Positions 13,608-23,088 are shown, counted from the stretch's first letter. The stretch: 47,842 nt of DNA from Microvirga sp. (GCF_014699075.1 NZ_JACXAB010000030.1:1-47842); one strand, 5' to 3'. The notes: generated by a model not told the origin, from the sequence alone. A program made the numbers and translations.

Positions 13608-15146
13608 TCACACGGTCACGCCAAGCGGCCACGGTGCGAACTCGGCGGAGCCAAAATCGTACAGCTCGCTTTTCGTGCGCTCGCCAGACGCAACCCGTAG
13701 GATCAGGTCAAAGATACGCTGCCCAGCCTCCTGCACGTTCTCCTCACCATCGACGATTGTGCCGCAGTTCACATCCATGTCCTCTTCCATGCGCCGGTAC
13801 AGAGGTGTGTTGGTGGCGATCTTGATCGATGGCGACGGCTTGCACCCGAAGACACTACCGCGTCCCGTAGTGAAGCAGACGACGTTGGCTCCACCGGCCA
13901 CTTGACCCGTGGCGGAGACGGGGTCAAAACCCGGGGTATCCATGAACACAAAGCCGCGCGCTGTCACAGGTTCGGCATACTTGATCACGTCAACGAGGTT
14001 CGTGCTGCCGGCCTTGGCCATGGCGCCGAGCGACTTTTCCAGGATTGTGGTTAGCCCACCAGCTTTGTTGCCAGGTGACGGGTTGGCGTTGATCTCCGCT
14101 CCGTGTTTGTGCGTGTACTCTTCCCACCAGCGCATCAGCTCAACCAGTTTCCCCCCGACCTCGCGGCTGACCGCCCGCCGGGTGAAGATGTGCTCGGCAC
14201 CATATGTCTCGGTTGTCTCAGACAGGATCACCGTGCCACCATGGCGTACGACAAGGTCGCTGGCGATCCCAAGAGCTGGGTTGGCCGAGACACCCGAATA
14301 GCCGTCCGAACCGCCACATTGCAATGCCACCTTCAGCTCGCTCGCAGGCACCGTCTGGCGTTGCACCTTGTTCGACTCGGCCAAGACCTCTCTCACAAAG
14401 GCTATGCCGGCCTCAACGGTCTTGCGTGTGCCGCCCATGCCCTGGATATCCATATTGCGGATCCGGTCGGTGAGCTTATGCTCCTTCAGCAACCCGCTGA
14501 TCTGGTTCACCTCGCAGCCGAGGCCGAGCACCACGATGTGGGAAAAGTTCGGATGGCGGGCATAGCCAGCGAGAGTGCGGCGCAGGAGCTGAAGGGGCTC
14601 ACCTTCCGGCATGCCGCAGCCTGTTTTGTGAGTTAGCGCAACCACGCCATCAACATTCGGGAATTCTGCGAGAGGATCAAAGCCGGTGAAAGGGTGGCGC
14701 TTGAAGGCATCCGCCACCAAGTTGGCTGCATGGGCGCTGCAGTTGACCGAGGTTAGAATGCCGATGTAGTTGCGGGTCGCCACACGCCCATCCGGGCGGA
14801 GGATGCCCTCGAAGGTGGCCGGGGTATCGACATACTCCGTCGGCTTTACATCTTGGCCATAGGCATAGTCTTTGGTGAACTCACCCATGCCAAGGTTATG
14901 AACATGCACGTGCTGTCCCGGAGTGACTGGGGCTGTGGCGAAGCCAATGATCTGATTGTAGCGCCGCACCGCCTCACCTGCTGCGATCGGGCGCACGGCG
15001 ACTTTGTGTCCAGCCGGGATCCTGTCAGAGGCTACGATGCCATCTGCAACTTGCGCACCCGGCAACAGTGTCGCGCGCGCTATGACCACGTGGTCGTGGG
15101 GGTGAAGGCAAATCACCGGAAGAGACATGGCAGCATGCATAGTCAT
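13608..15146 (-). CDS. uxaA: Altronate dehydratase family protein (UxaA)
   Basis: A 512-residue protein with both parts of the UxaA/GarD family: an N-terminal SAF domain (about 10-85, ending AAGEAVRRYNQIIGFA) and the C-terminal dehydratase domain with GRVATRNYIGI (120-130), HKTGCG (173-178), LGLGCEVNQ (207-215), CGGSDGYSGVSANPA and FTTGRGSVFGC. UxaA is an iron-dependent cytosolic enzyme that removes water from D-altronate to give 2-keto-3-deoxy-D-gluconate. Galactarate- and other hexonate-specific relatives look much alike. It lies 84 bases behind the idonate-dehydrogenase-like gene in the TRAP operon. Confidence 0.85.
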   Translation of the reverse strand: MTMHAAMSLPVICLHPHDHVVIARATLLPGAQVADGIVASDRIPAGHKVAVRPIAAGEAVRRYNQIIGFATAPVTPGQHVHVHNLGMGEFTKDYAYGQDVKPTEYVDTPATFEGILRPDGRVATRNYIGILTSVNCSAHAANLVADAFKRHPFTGFDPLAEFPNVDGVVALTHKTGCGMPEGEPLQLLRRTLAGYARHPNFSHIVVLGLGCEVNQISGLLKEHKLTDRIRNMDIQGMGGTRKTVEAGIAFVREVLAESNKVQRQTVPASELKVALQCGGSDGYSGVSANPALGIASDLVVRHGGTVILSETTETYGAEHIFTRRAVSREVGGKLVELMRWWEEYTHKHGAEINANPSPGNKAGGLTTILEKSLGAMAKAGSTNLVDVIKYAEPVTARGFVFMDTPGFDPVSATGQVAGGANVVCFTTGRGSVFGCKPSPSIKIATNTPLYRRMEEDMDVNCGTIVDGEENVQEAGQRIFDLILRVASGERTKSELYDFGSAEFAPWPLGVTV

Positions 15147-15230
15147 AGAAGTACTTTCTCACCGCTCGCGAAGAGCATCTCGGGTGCACAATGACGGCGA
15201 CCAGCAATTTCTTACATGAAGTAGTCAGAC

Positions 15231-16280
15231 TTAAGAAGCTGTCAGGACGACTTTAACACTCCGCGAACGGTCTAGAGCAACGCGGAAACCTTCTGTAGCT
15301 TCGGAAAGCGGGCACTCAGAGGTGACGATGGATAGGACATCAATCTCCCGGTCGTCGATGAGACGGACAGCTTGCTCAAATTCATTGCCAAAGCGGAACG
15401 AGCCCTTGAGGTCTATCTCCTTAGCCATCACAGCGTTGGCAGGGATCGGGATCTGGCCGCCAGGTAAATTGCCGACTTGGACGACTGTCGCACCGCGACG
15501 CACGTTGGATATCGCAGAAGATAAACCGGAGGCCGTTCCAGAGACCTCAAAGGCCAAGTCAAAAGATTGAGCTTCAGCAAGCTCTTTCAAAGCATCCTCG
15601 CCCCCAGAGATATCAACGCTATGATCAGCACCCAGACGCTGCGCAAAGGCGAGCGGAGCGGCCGCGACATCGACGATCGCGACCTCCGATACTCCAGCTA
15701 ATCGAGCCACAAGAAAGGTCAGAAGACCAATAGGTCCGGCGCCAAACACAATTGCTTTCCGCCCTTCCACTTGGCCAGCCCGACTTACCGCGTGAAGACA
15801 AACAGCAAGGGGCTCTGCCAGCGCAGCAGCAGCCATTGGCGTGCGGTTTGAAACTCTGACGCACTGGGCTGGGGTAGCGTCAAAATATGTAACAAAGCCA
15901 CCCTGCATGTGCGGTGTCTTTGATGCCGATCCCATGAAATAGATGTTTTCGCATAGGTTCGGACGGCCTTCCTGACATCTTGCGCAGTGACCGCACCACC
16001 GTGATGGGTTGACTGCGACGCGATCGCCGATCTTGAGATCTCCGCTGTCTGCGGCGATATCCACGATCTCGCCAGCGATCTCGTGGCCAAGGATCAAAGG
16101 GGATTTCACAACAAAATCCCCGGTCCGACCATGTCGGTAGTAGTGCATGTCCGACCCGCAGATCCCGCCTGCGCCGAAGCGCACCCGAACCATGCCAGGG
16201 GCTAAAGGACCGATCGGCGCTTCTACCAGGCGAAGATCTTCCGCTCCAAAGAGCGTTGCAGCAAGAGCAGTTTCGGTCAC
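15231..16280 (-). CDS. L-idonate 5-dehydrogenase-like Zn dehydrogenase
   Basis: A 349-residue medium-chain Zn dehydrogenase with the IdnD signature: GGICGSDMHYYRHGR around catalytic C41, GHE at 65-67, E156, structural cysteines C96, C99, C102 and C110, and GAGPIG at 180-185. E. coli IdnD interconverts L-idonate and 5-keto-D-gluconate. In this operon, with a TRAP importer and UxaA, it more likely oxidises or reduces a hexonate/hexuronate at C5. GTG start with GGGAG seven bases upstream; the start overlaps the dctM stop by four bases, so the two are translationally coupled. Confidence 0.8.
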   Translation of the reverse strand: MTETALAATLFGAEDLRLVEAPIGPLAPGMVRVRFGAGGICGSDMHYYRHGRTGDFVVKSPLILGHEIAGEIVDIAADSGDLKIGDRVAVNPSRWCGHCARCQEGRPNLCENIYFMGSASKTPHMQGGFVTYFDATPAQCVRVSNRTPMAAAALAEPLAVCLHAVSRAGQVEGRKAIVFGAGPIGLLTFLVARLAGVSEVAIVDVAAAPLAFAQRLGADHSVDISGGEDALKELAEAQSFDLAFEVSGTASGLSSAISNVRRGATVVQVGNLPGGQIPIPANAVMAKEIDLKGSFRFGNEFEQAVRLIDDREIDVLSIVTSECPLSEATEGFRVALDRSRSVKVVLTAS

Positions 16281-17683
16281 TTTGCCACTCCCATCGTTCG
16301 CGGCAGCCAGAGAGTTAACTCAGGAATGTAGGTGATCGCGACAAGCGCAAGCATTAGTGGAATTAGCCAAGGCAGAATGGCCACGGTCGTACGCTCAACC
16401 GAGAGCTTCGCCACGCGAGCTAGTACGAACAGAACCATCCCGAGAGGCGGATGGAGTAGCCCGATCATAAGGTTAAGGGTGATGATCAAGCCGAAGTGAA
16501 TGGGATCAATGCCGAGCTTGAGTACGATCGGAAGAAGGATCGGTACAAGGATGGTAATGGCCGCGATCGTGTCGATGAAACAGCCAACAAACAGCATCAA
16601 CAGATTGGCTAGCAGCAGGAAGACCCATTTGTTTTGGGTAATACTGAGGATCGCGTCTGATAGGATCTGGGCAGCCTGACTTACTGTGAGGAGCCACGCA
16701 AAGATTGATGCGGCTGTCACGATGAACAGCACCGAGGCTGTGGTCTCAATGGTGTCAAAGGTTGCTTTGATCAGCGTCTTCAAGGTCATCGAGCGATAGC
16801 GCACGAGACCAAGGAAGAGTGACCAGATGACTGCGGCGACGGCAGCCTCAGTTGGTGTGAACAATCCGAGAGTCATGCCGCCGATCAGGATCACAGGCGC
16901 CATAAGGGCCATGACGGCCGAGAAATCGAAGTACCAATCGAGTGCAAGCAGGACCGCAAGTGCAATGCCAATTGCAACGTTGGTCGACAGGCCGAACTGG
17001 ACCATAGCCCAGACAGCAACCGGAAACATCAGGACAACGATGACTTCGACCGTCGCATTCCCGAGTTGGCGCCAGGAGAATGGACTATCACTGCCCCAAC
17101 CGTTCTTATGTGCAAAATATGCCACCGTTGCCATCATCATGAGTGTCATGACGACGCCGGGGATTAACCCTCCAAGGAAAAGTGCCCCAATCGAAACGTT
17201 GGCCATCATGCCATAGATCACGAATGGCAAGGACGGCGGTATGATCGGCCCAAGTGTCGCGGAAGCCGCGGTCACGCCGACGGCAAACTCAGTCGAGTAA
17301 CCGTGGTCCTTCATAGCCTTAATTTCGATTGTGCCAAGGCCAGCAGCATCAGCGATCGCGGTTCCCGACATCCCAGAAAAAATTACCGAACCAATGATGT
17401 TGACTTGACCCAACCCACCCTTCATCCAGCCGACCAATGCGACCGCGAAGCTGTAGATCCGCCCCGTGACACCAGCAGTATTCATCAGGTTGCCCGCGAG
17501 AATGAAAAACGGCACGGCAAGCAGCGGAAAGCTCTCCACGCCGGCGATCATGCGCTGCGCCAGAACAACATCGGGCGCGGTTCCCGTGGCAAGGATGTAA
17601 ATCAGGGACGACACAGCCATCGCTATCGCGACTGGGAGGCCGAGGAGCATTAAAGCGAGAAACGAACCGATCAGGATAAGCAT
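16277..17683 (-). CDS. dctM: TRAP transporter large permease (DctM)
   Basis: A 468-residue inner-membrane protein with a dozen or more hydrophobic helices and the DctM landmarks FPLLAVPFFILAGNLMNTAG, GSVIFSGMSGTAIADAAGLG (family GSG-SGTA-AD motif) and TAASATLGPIIPPSLPFVIYG. It is the sodium-coupled channel subunit that moves the ligand delivered by DctP. It is somewhat longer than usual (about 430), with an extra segment near 200-260. GGAG lies eight bases before the ATG. It sits 45 bases behind dctQ. Confidence 0.93.
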   Translation of the reverse strand: MLILIGSFLALMLLGLPVAIAMAVSSLIYILATGTAPDVVLAQRMIAGVESFPLLAVPFFILAGNLMNTAGVTGRIYSFAVALVGWMKGGLGQVNIIGSVIFSGMSGTAIADAAGLGTIEIKAMKDHGYSTEFAVGVTAASATLGPIIPPSLPFVIYGMMANVSIGALFLGGLIPGVVMTLMMMATVAYFAHKNGWGSDSPFSWRQLGNATVEVIVVLMFPVAVWAMVQFGLSTNVAIGIALAVLLALDWYFDFSAVMALMAPVILIGGMTLGLFTPTEAAVAAVIWSLFLGLVRYRSMTLKTLIKATFDTIETTASVLFIVTAASIFAWLLTVSQAAQILSDAILSITQNKWVFLLLANLLMLFVGCFIDTIAAITILVPILLPIVLKLGIDPIHFGLIITLNLMIGLLHPPLGMVLFVLARVAKLSVERTTVAILPWLIPLMLALVAITYIPELTLWLPRTMGVAK

Positions 17684-17727
17684 GGGCGAGCTCCGACCAA
17701 TCTCAGGACAAAGGATTATTGAACTTG

Positions 17728-18300
17728 TTAGATCGGGGCTGCGTCAAAGGCCTCTGGTTTCTCCAGAATCGAGTAGCCGCGGCGCCAGTTATCAATCGAC
17801 ACCTGAACTGATCGCAGGAACATAAGGATGAACCCAACGAAGACGCTGCCATAAACCCAGTTCTTCGGCAGCATGATTGTGGTCATCGTCTCGCCTTCGA
17901 CAATCGCCATGAAGTTCCAAACCAGATAGGCGGCATAAGCGAAAAAGAGCGTACGTATGGCATCGATCATAGTTGCCAAAGCCCGTGCTACCCTTGCTGG
18001 CAGGTAGCGGAAGAGCAGATCAACGTGGATATGGCGGCCCAATCGAACGCACATCGCGGCTCCAAGAAACACCACTGCTACCAGGCAGTAGGTTGCAATT
18101 TCCTCGGTCCACGCGAAGGAGTCATTGAGCACGTACCGCGTGAAGAACTGCAGAAAGACCGCAAATGCCATCAGCCAGAAGATCGCTAATGTCGCCCAGT
18201 CCTCAATACCGTACTGCTTGAGATCGACCTCAGGAGCGGGTTCCTCGAAAGCGTGGGCCAGTTCCTCAGCCGTGATCTCAGTATGAACCTCGGGCTTCAT
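17728..18300 (-). CDS. dctQ: TRAP transporter small permease (DctQ)
   Basis: A 190-residue membrane protein with four helices, including FWLMAFAVFLQFFTRYVLND (with the common FTRYVLN...W.EE motif) and the LGRHIHVDLL loop typical of DctQ. The ATG at 18300 is preferred over the earlier in-frame ATG at 18399. It has GGAG eight bases upstream, and the longer frame would run through the stem-loop behind dctP. The N-terminal 45 residues are acidic and longer than average. Confidence 0.9.
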   Translation of the reverse strand: MKPEVHTEITAEELAHAFEEPAPEVDLKQYGIEDWATLAIFWLMAFAVFLQFFTRYVLNDSFAWTEEIATYCLVAVVFLGAAMCVRLGRHIHVDLLFRYLPARVARALATMIDAIRTLFFAYAAYLVWNFMAIVEGETMTTIMLPKNWVYGSVFVGFILMFLRSVQVSIDNWRRGYSILEKPEAFDAAPI

Positions 18301-18361
18301 CCCGCTCACTCCGGAATTATTGTTGAATAGTGGATACAGTTGACATTTCTCGGCCAGGAAG

Positions 18362-18390
18362 CTGCCAGGGGAGTTGATATCCCCTGGCAG
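18362..18390 (-). promoter_or_regulatory. Intercistronic stem-loop between dctP and dctQ
   Basis: CTGCCAGGGGA (18362-18372) and TCCCCTGGCAG (18380-18390) form a perfect 11-base stem with a seven-base loop. It starts 15 bases behind the dctP stop. No T-run follows in the direction of transcription, so it more likely protects the dctP mRNA 3' end or dampens read-through than ends transcription. Confidence 0.75.
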
Positions 18391-18405
18391 AGCAAACACG
18401 AGCGT

Positions 18406-19398
18406 TTACAACGCAGGCTCGCTCTTGATGGCTTGGATCTTGTCGTAGTCTGCCTTGCGATATCCAAAGGACTCGAATGTGACGTTCTTCAAGACGTTCT
18501 GCTTAAAGTCTTCCTTGTCGACTTCGGAAACCGTCAACCCTTTTTCTTTGAAGAAGCTGACGAGTTCTTTCTCCTTGGCCTGAATTTCAGCTGTGGCGCG
18601 AGTTGCTGCTTCCTGGGCAACCTCCGAGAAGATTTTCTTGTCCTCGTCAGAAAGCTTCTTCCACAGATTAGCGGACACTACCGTGTTGAGATGATCGACG
18701 ATGTGCCCTGTCAGGGCGATGTGTTTCTGCACCTCGTAGAACTTCTTGGCCTCGATTGTAGTCAGAGGGTTCTCCTGAGCCTCGACAGTCCCGTTTTGAA
18801 GCGCGAGATACACTTCTGCGAATGCGATCGGAGCAGTGTTGGCACCACACGCTCGGGGCATTGCCAGGTAAGCTGGCACGTCCGGAACACGGATCTTCAA
18901 TCCTTTCATGTCAGCACACGTCTTGAGGGGCTTGTTCGACGATGTGTGCCGCGCACCATAATAGGTCACTGCAAGGATCTGGTGTCCGGTCTTATCCGTG
19001 TAACCCTTGGCAAGCTCCTTGAATACGTCGCTTTTGGTGTAAGCCAAGAGATGATTCGCATCTCGGAAAACGTATGGGTAATACGTGACTCCAATGGGCG
19101 CATAGCTTCGGGCGGCAAAGCTGGACCCTGAAATGATCATGTCGACAGAACCAAGGGATAGACCCTGATTGATGTCAGTTTCTTTGCCAAGCTGCGAGGA
19201 AGGATAGACGTCAATTGTGTAGCGCCCGTTGGTACGCTTGGCGAGTTCGCCAGCGGCCCACACTGACTGCGTGTGGAATGGCTCGTTAGGCTCGTACACG
19301 TGAGCCCACTTCAGCTTTGTTTGGGCCTGAGCAGCCCCTCCTGTAATCGCGAGGCCAAGTACAGCTGCTGCAACCGCCGACCATTTCATTGTCTTCAT
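18406..19398 (-). CDS. dctP: TRAP transporter solute-binding protein (DctP)
   Basis: A 330-residue periplasmic binding protein. It has a Sec signal peptide, residues 1-25, cut after AQA. The conserved ligand-carboxylate Arg lies in MKGLKIRVPDVP (R170), and the family QNGTVEAQENPL block follows. This class binds organic acids, including uronates and aldonates, and hands them to DctQM. The ATG has AGGAGG six bases upstream. It overlaps the gntR stop by four bases, so regulator and transporter share one message. Confidence 0.93.
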   Translation of the reverse strand: MKTMKWSAVAAAVLGLAITGGAAQAQTKLKWAHVYEPNEPFHTQSVWAAGELAKRTNGRYTIDVYPSSQLGKETDINQGLSLGSVDMIISGSSFAARSYAPIGVTYYPYVFRDANHLLAYTKSDVFKELAKGYTDKTGHQILAVTYYGARHTSSNKPLKTCADMKGLKIRVPDVPAYLAMPRACGANTAPIAFAEVYLALQNGTVEAQENPLTTIEAKKFYEVQKHIALTGHIVDHLNTVVSANLWKKLSDEDKKIFSEVAQEAATRATAEIQAKEKELVSFFKEKGLTVSEVDKEDFKQNVLKNVTFESFGYRKADYDKIQAIKSEPAL

Positions 19399-20195
19399 AT
19401 TTTCCTCCTGCTGGTTTTCGTTTGTAGCTCGTGCGGGCTTTCCGCTCGACTGCTAAGGACGGGCGTGACCTTGCCCAATCGGTGTGACGGCACTGCAACT
19501 TCGCCGAAACCTCGTGAGAAGCGCTCTTGAGAGAGCTTCAGGTGTTGTCTCATCGCCTGCCGCGCTGCTTCAGGATCACCGGCTGCGATGGCGTCGCGGA
19601 TGACCCTGTGCTCAGCGAGCGCTTGGCTCCAAGTGTTCGCATCCTCGAAATAACTTGCGAGGCGCCGGAAGTAGGGATTCATCCGTTGATCAAAGAGCTG
19701 CCCAATGAACCGGGCTAGCATTCCATTCGAAAGAAACGCTGCGATTGCTACGTGGAATTCGCGATCAAGCGAGATCCACTTATCACTGCCGCCCGATTTC
19801 TCCATTTGAGCCAGAATTCGGTCAAGAGTACCAACGTGCTCACAATCTGCGAGGATAGCCGCTTCCGCTGCCACGGAGGGCTCTAAGATCTCACGGGCAT
19901 GCAGAATTTCGAACGGGCCTTCGATCGAATTTTCGCCAGAATGTTTTGTCGCCCTCAAGGCTGACGTTCCCAGAACGTAGATGCCGGAACCGACATTGAT
20001 ACGAACAAGACCTTCGACTTCAAGGGCGATGAGCGCTTCGCGCACACTTGTGCGAGAGACCTGGAGGCGATCGGCAAGCTCGCGCTCAGAAGGCAGCCGC
20101 CCGCCAATCGGGTACTCACCGCTATCGATCAGATCGCGTAAATGCCTGGCAATTTGTCGGTAAAGCCGCCGTGACTCATCGACCTTGAGTGACAA
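19395..20195 (-). CDS. GntR-family (FadR/UxuR type) regulator of the hexonate operon
   Basis: A 266-residue transcription factor with a winged helix (about 8-75: YRQIARHLRDLIDSGEYPIG, then GRLPSERELADRLQVSRTSVR) and an FCD effector domain (about 95-225: HAREILEPSVAAEAA, DREFHVAIAAFLSN, EHRVIRDAIAAGDPEAA). FCD-type members often sense organic or sugar acids and repress their own operon. TTG start, supported by AGGAGGGAG eight bases upstream. It is the first gene of the operon. A FadR-like palindrome lies 60 bases upstream. Confidence 0.88.
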   Translation of the reverse strand: MSLKVDESRRLYRQIARHLRDLIDSGEYPIGGRLPSERELADRLQVSRTSVREALIALEVEGLVRINVGSGIYVLGTSALRATKHSGENSIEGPFEILHAREILEPSVAAEAAILADCEHVGTLDRILAQMEKSGGSDKWISLDREFHVAIAAFLSNGMLARFIGQLFDQRMNPYFRRLASYFEDANTWSQALAEHRVIRDAIAAGDPEAARQAMRQHLKLSQERFSRGFGEVAVPSHRLGKVTPVLSSRAESPHELQTKTSRRKI

Positions 20196-20254
20196 GGTCT
20201 CCCTCCTGCGATCGCGTCCCGCCCCAAACGGATTATTTGCGGCCGTCTCCCTAG

Positions 20255-20269
20255 ATTGGTCCGGCCAAT
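20255..20269. promoter_or_regulatory. FadR/UxuR-type operator candidate
   Basis: ATTGGTCCGGCCAAT: perfect arms ATTGG/CCAAT around TCCGG. It resembles the FadR-subfamily consensus (TTGGTCnnACCAA-like). It lies 60-75 bases before the gntR TTG, where it could overlap the operon promoter. Self-regulation by the encoded GntR protein is inferred. Confidence 0.6.
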
Positions 20270-20745
20270 TTTCTTAAAAAAGATAGCAATGTCTGTAGTG
20301 TGTCAAGTGAGATTAGTTCAGCGTAGGGGCTTGGTAACACGCCTGATCTACCGATCTTAGACGACTAGGATCGTTATGATTTGCCGCCTCTGGATTTGTC
20401 GGCAATGGAGAACGGGCTATTGGAACTTGGTAGCGCCAACAAGCTTCAGAACACGAAAGAAATTGCAACATAATCCTTAGACTTTTGGCTGATTAGTACT
20501 CTAGATTCGGCCCTCTCTTCTACGGTCAAGCATATAAGTTTCATTCCGGATATTTGGCCCTTGTGTGAGCAGGGATTAGGCCTGGTCGACGTACGGCATA
20601 GACCTGGTTCTCATAGCAGCTTATCAGTCACAAACGATGTAGACAGTCTGCCCTGGCGCCTGAACTCCGAGGAATGGGTTGCAAGCATCACCGTATCAAT
20701 CCGACTATGGTGCTTGCGGTACGTAACTGTTAACACTCCCGCACC
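20270..20745. other. Intergenic region between two gntR genes
   Basis: An AT-richer stretch between the divergent gntR genes. It must hold the promoter of the hexonate operon and of the gntR gene at 20746. Apart from the palindrome just upstream, I see no gene, RNA or terminator. Confidence 0.4.
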
Positions 20746-21462
20746 ATGCAAGCACCCGACAAGAATAGTAAGTATACGTTCCTTTCTCGTCTCCAGTTTC
20801 GGCCCCGCGGAAGTACTTTGGAGCAGGTGGAGCAGTCATTGCGAACTGCAGTTCTTTCCTTGGACTTCGCCCCGGGCGAATTTATCGACAAAAGAGCCGT
20901 CTGTGCCCGACTTGGCGTTTCGATGTTTCCTGTTTCGGAGGCGCTCGCGCGCTTAGCCTTAGAAGGCCTCGTTGAGGTTCTGCCACAACGCGGCACCTGC
21001 GTAACTCGAATACGTCTGTCTGTGATTAAGGAGTTCATGCTAATCCGCCAAGCTTTGGAGGAGCTGGTGGCTGCGACAGCCGCTCACCGCCTCTCGCCTT
21101 CTACGTTGGACTTGCTTCGGGATAATCTGCAGGCTCAAGAGCAGGCTGTTGCGCGGAACGATCCATCGGAGTTCCATAGCCTTGACCTAGCGTTTCATAA
21201 CACTCTGGTAGAGGCGCTGGAGCTTCCGCGGATTGCAGCGATGATCGAGGTATCACGAGCGAACGTTAATCGAGCTCGTCGCCTTCTCTCTTCGCCGCGT
21301 CGTCACATAGCTACCCTCATTGAACATCGCGAGGTGCTCCGTGCCCTTGAGGCTCGTGACGCTGAGGCAGCACGGCGCGCTATGAAGACCCATTTGGAAG
21401 CTGTCATGGAGGAGTTACAACGTGTGTCAGGTCAAAACCCTGAGATCTTCACGCCGGAATAG
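20746..21462 (+). CDS. GntR-family transcriptional regulator with FCD domain
   Basis: A 238-residue protein with a GntR winged helix (about 20-88: LRTAVLSLDFAPGEFIDKRA, then VCARLGVSMFPVSEALARLA) and an FCD domain (about 95-225: IRQALEELVAATAA, FHSLDLAFHNTLVEALE, EHREVLRALEARDAEAARRA). MFPVSEAL replaces the common T-PVREAL in the recognition helix. There is no clear ribosome site at the ATG, so the start may be a few codons off. It precedes the Ldh-family gene on the same strand and probably controls it. Confidence 0.85.
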   Translation: MQAPDKNSKYTFLSRLQFRPRGSTLEQVEQSLRTAVLSLDFAPGEFIDKRAVCARLGVSMFPVSEALARLALEGLVEVLPQRGTCVTRIRLSVIKEFMLIRQALEELVAATAAHRLSPSTLDLLRDNLQAQEQAVARNDPSEFHSLDLAFHNTLVEALELPRIAAMIEVSRANVNRARRLLSSPRRHIATLIEHREVLRALEARDAEAARRAMKTHLEAVMEELQRVSGQNPEIFTPE

Positions 21463-21637
21463 AAAATAGTCCGATTGCTGCGGCTGTTTTCGCTTGCCTG
21501 GCATCCGACGTTGCCTCGTATGTGGCGGTTCAGAGATTTATGCTCACGGCGGAGTTAGTCTCTTCGCTAATTTCCAAGATTAACTGGACATCATAGACAA
21601 GCGAAATTTCGAATGGGCAAAACCAGAAGAGATTGAT

Positions 21638-22672
21638 GTGACAGACCTTACCATTGCTCCCCTGGATCAGCTTGAATCCCAGACTTTTGCGGCGCTTCAG
21701 AACGCCGGCGCCGACGAAGCTTCAGCCGGTGCAGCCACTCGTGCCATGCTGCACGCCTCGCGCCTTGGGATCGACAGTCACGGGGTTCGGCTTGCGCTAC
21801 ATTATACCCGCGTGCTGCGAAGCGGACGTGTCAATCCAACGCCAAAGATGCAGCTCCGCCGCACGGCCTTAGGCTCTGCCGTTCTCGATGCCGATAACGG
21901 CCTCGGTCATGCGGCTGGTTATGCGGCAATGGAGCTGGCCTGCAGTTTGGCGAAAGAAGCTGGGGTTGGTGCAGTGGGAGTGATCAACTCGTCCCATTTT
22001 GGCGCGGCCGGAGCCTATGCGCTTGCTGGAGCCGACGCTGGCTTCATTGCAGTCTCGATGTCGAACACGGACTCGATCATTGGGCTTCATGGCGGAGCTG
22101 AGCGGTTCCACGGCACAAACCCCATCGCTATTGGGGCACCCGTTCCAGACCAAAAGCCCTGGCTTCTAGACATGGCTACGTCGTCAGTTCCCTTCAATCG
22201 TGTGCTCCTCTACAAGACCTTGGGCTGGACTCTGCCCGAGGGTGTCGCCGCCGATCAATCAGGCCAACCGACCTAGGATCCTGCCCTTGTCGAGATGCTG
22301 ATGCCACTCGGAGGGATTGATTTCGGGTTCAAGGGAGCTGCCTTGGCCGGCATGGTGACCCTGTTTTCGGCAATACTGACCGGCAGCACCCTAGATCATG
22401 AGATGATCCGTATGGCTGAGACGCATGATTTTGAGACACCTCGCCGGATGGGGCACTTTTGCCTCGCCATCGATCCGGCTCGGTTTGCCGGCCGGGCCCT
22501 CTATGATGAGGCCATCACACGTTATCTCGCCGCACTGCGGACGAGTGCTGCCCGTGAGGGACAGAGCGTTATGGCTCCAGGCGATCGAGAATGGGCGGTC
22601 GAGGTCGAGCGGCAGCGCAGCGGCATCCCAGTGGATCGGGAGACAGCGCAATTCCTGGGATTGATCCCATAA
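21638..22672 (+). pseudogene. Ldh-family (malate/L-lactate dehydrogenase type 2) oxidoreductase with in-frame amber
   Basis: A 345-codon gene of the NAD(P)-dependent Ldh_2 family (YiaK, AllD, YlbC and delta-1-pyrroline-2-carboxylate reductase relatives). The N-part has GIDSHGVRLALHYTRVLRSG with the catalytic His of SHG, then GHAAGYAAMELA and SSHFGAAGAYALAG. A TAG at 22274-22276 (codon 213) stops the frame, and the rest continues in the same frame as DPALVEMLMPLGGIDFGFKG and so on to 22672. Only one base need change to restore it. It is either a recent null mutation or an error; amber read-through is possible but unsupported. GTG start. Confidence 0.8.
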
Positions 22673-23088
22673 GGAACCCTCGACAACAGCTCTGGAAGCA
22701 GCGCTACAGCAACGCGCCCTGCATTGGATTATGATTCGGCACGGGAAGTGGTTTTGAAGCAAACTGATAGCGGCGACGCGTTGGCTCCGTCAGAACCGCC
22801 ATTGCTCTAGAAAGTGTCAACTGTCCCCTGAGAAGCTCTTGTACAGTTGAAAGCATCCGCCCTTGTTCAGAGTGCTGTCGGCGGTCAAAACACCCTCAGT
22901 GTGCGTCGTAGAAAAGGGCAGACAGGGCATTAACTCGCTCAAGGGTCCGAAACTTTGCATCTGTAGCGAGGTCTCGGCGAGGATCGTAGTAGCCCAGCGT
23001 TCAAAAGTTGGTGCCGCGCGCCCTTTGTCGTCCGTCAGACATCTTGTCGATGTAGCTGAGTAAGAGGAAGTTGCGGTCCCTTGGCGCT
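22673..23088. other. Intergenic region with a shared repeat
   Basis: A 416-base gap between the Ldh-family gene and the end of the first Liv operon. It contains one copy (core 22827-22847) of a motif also present behind the second Liv operon. No gene is supported. Confidence 0.4.
22827..22847. repeat. Repeat behind livF, copy A
   Basis: The core CCTGAGAAGCT, then CTTGTACAGT, matches copy B (28150-28170) at 19 of 21 bases, with weaker similarity on both sides. It lies about 240 bases behind the livF stop at 23089. It may be the end of an unknown insertion element or a regulatory repeat. Confidence 0.5.
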
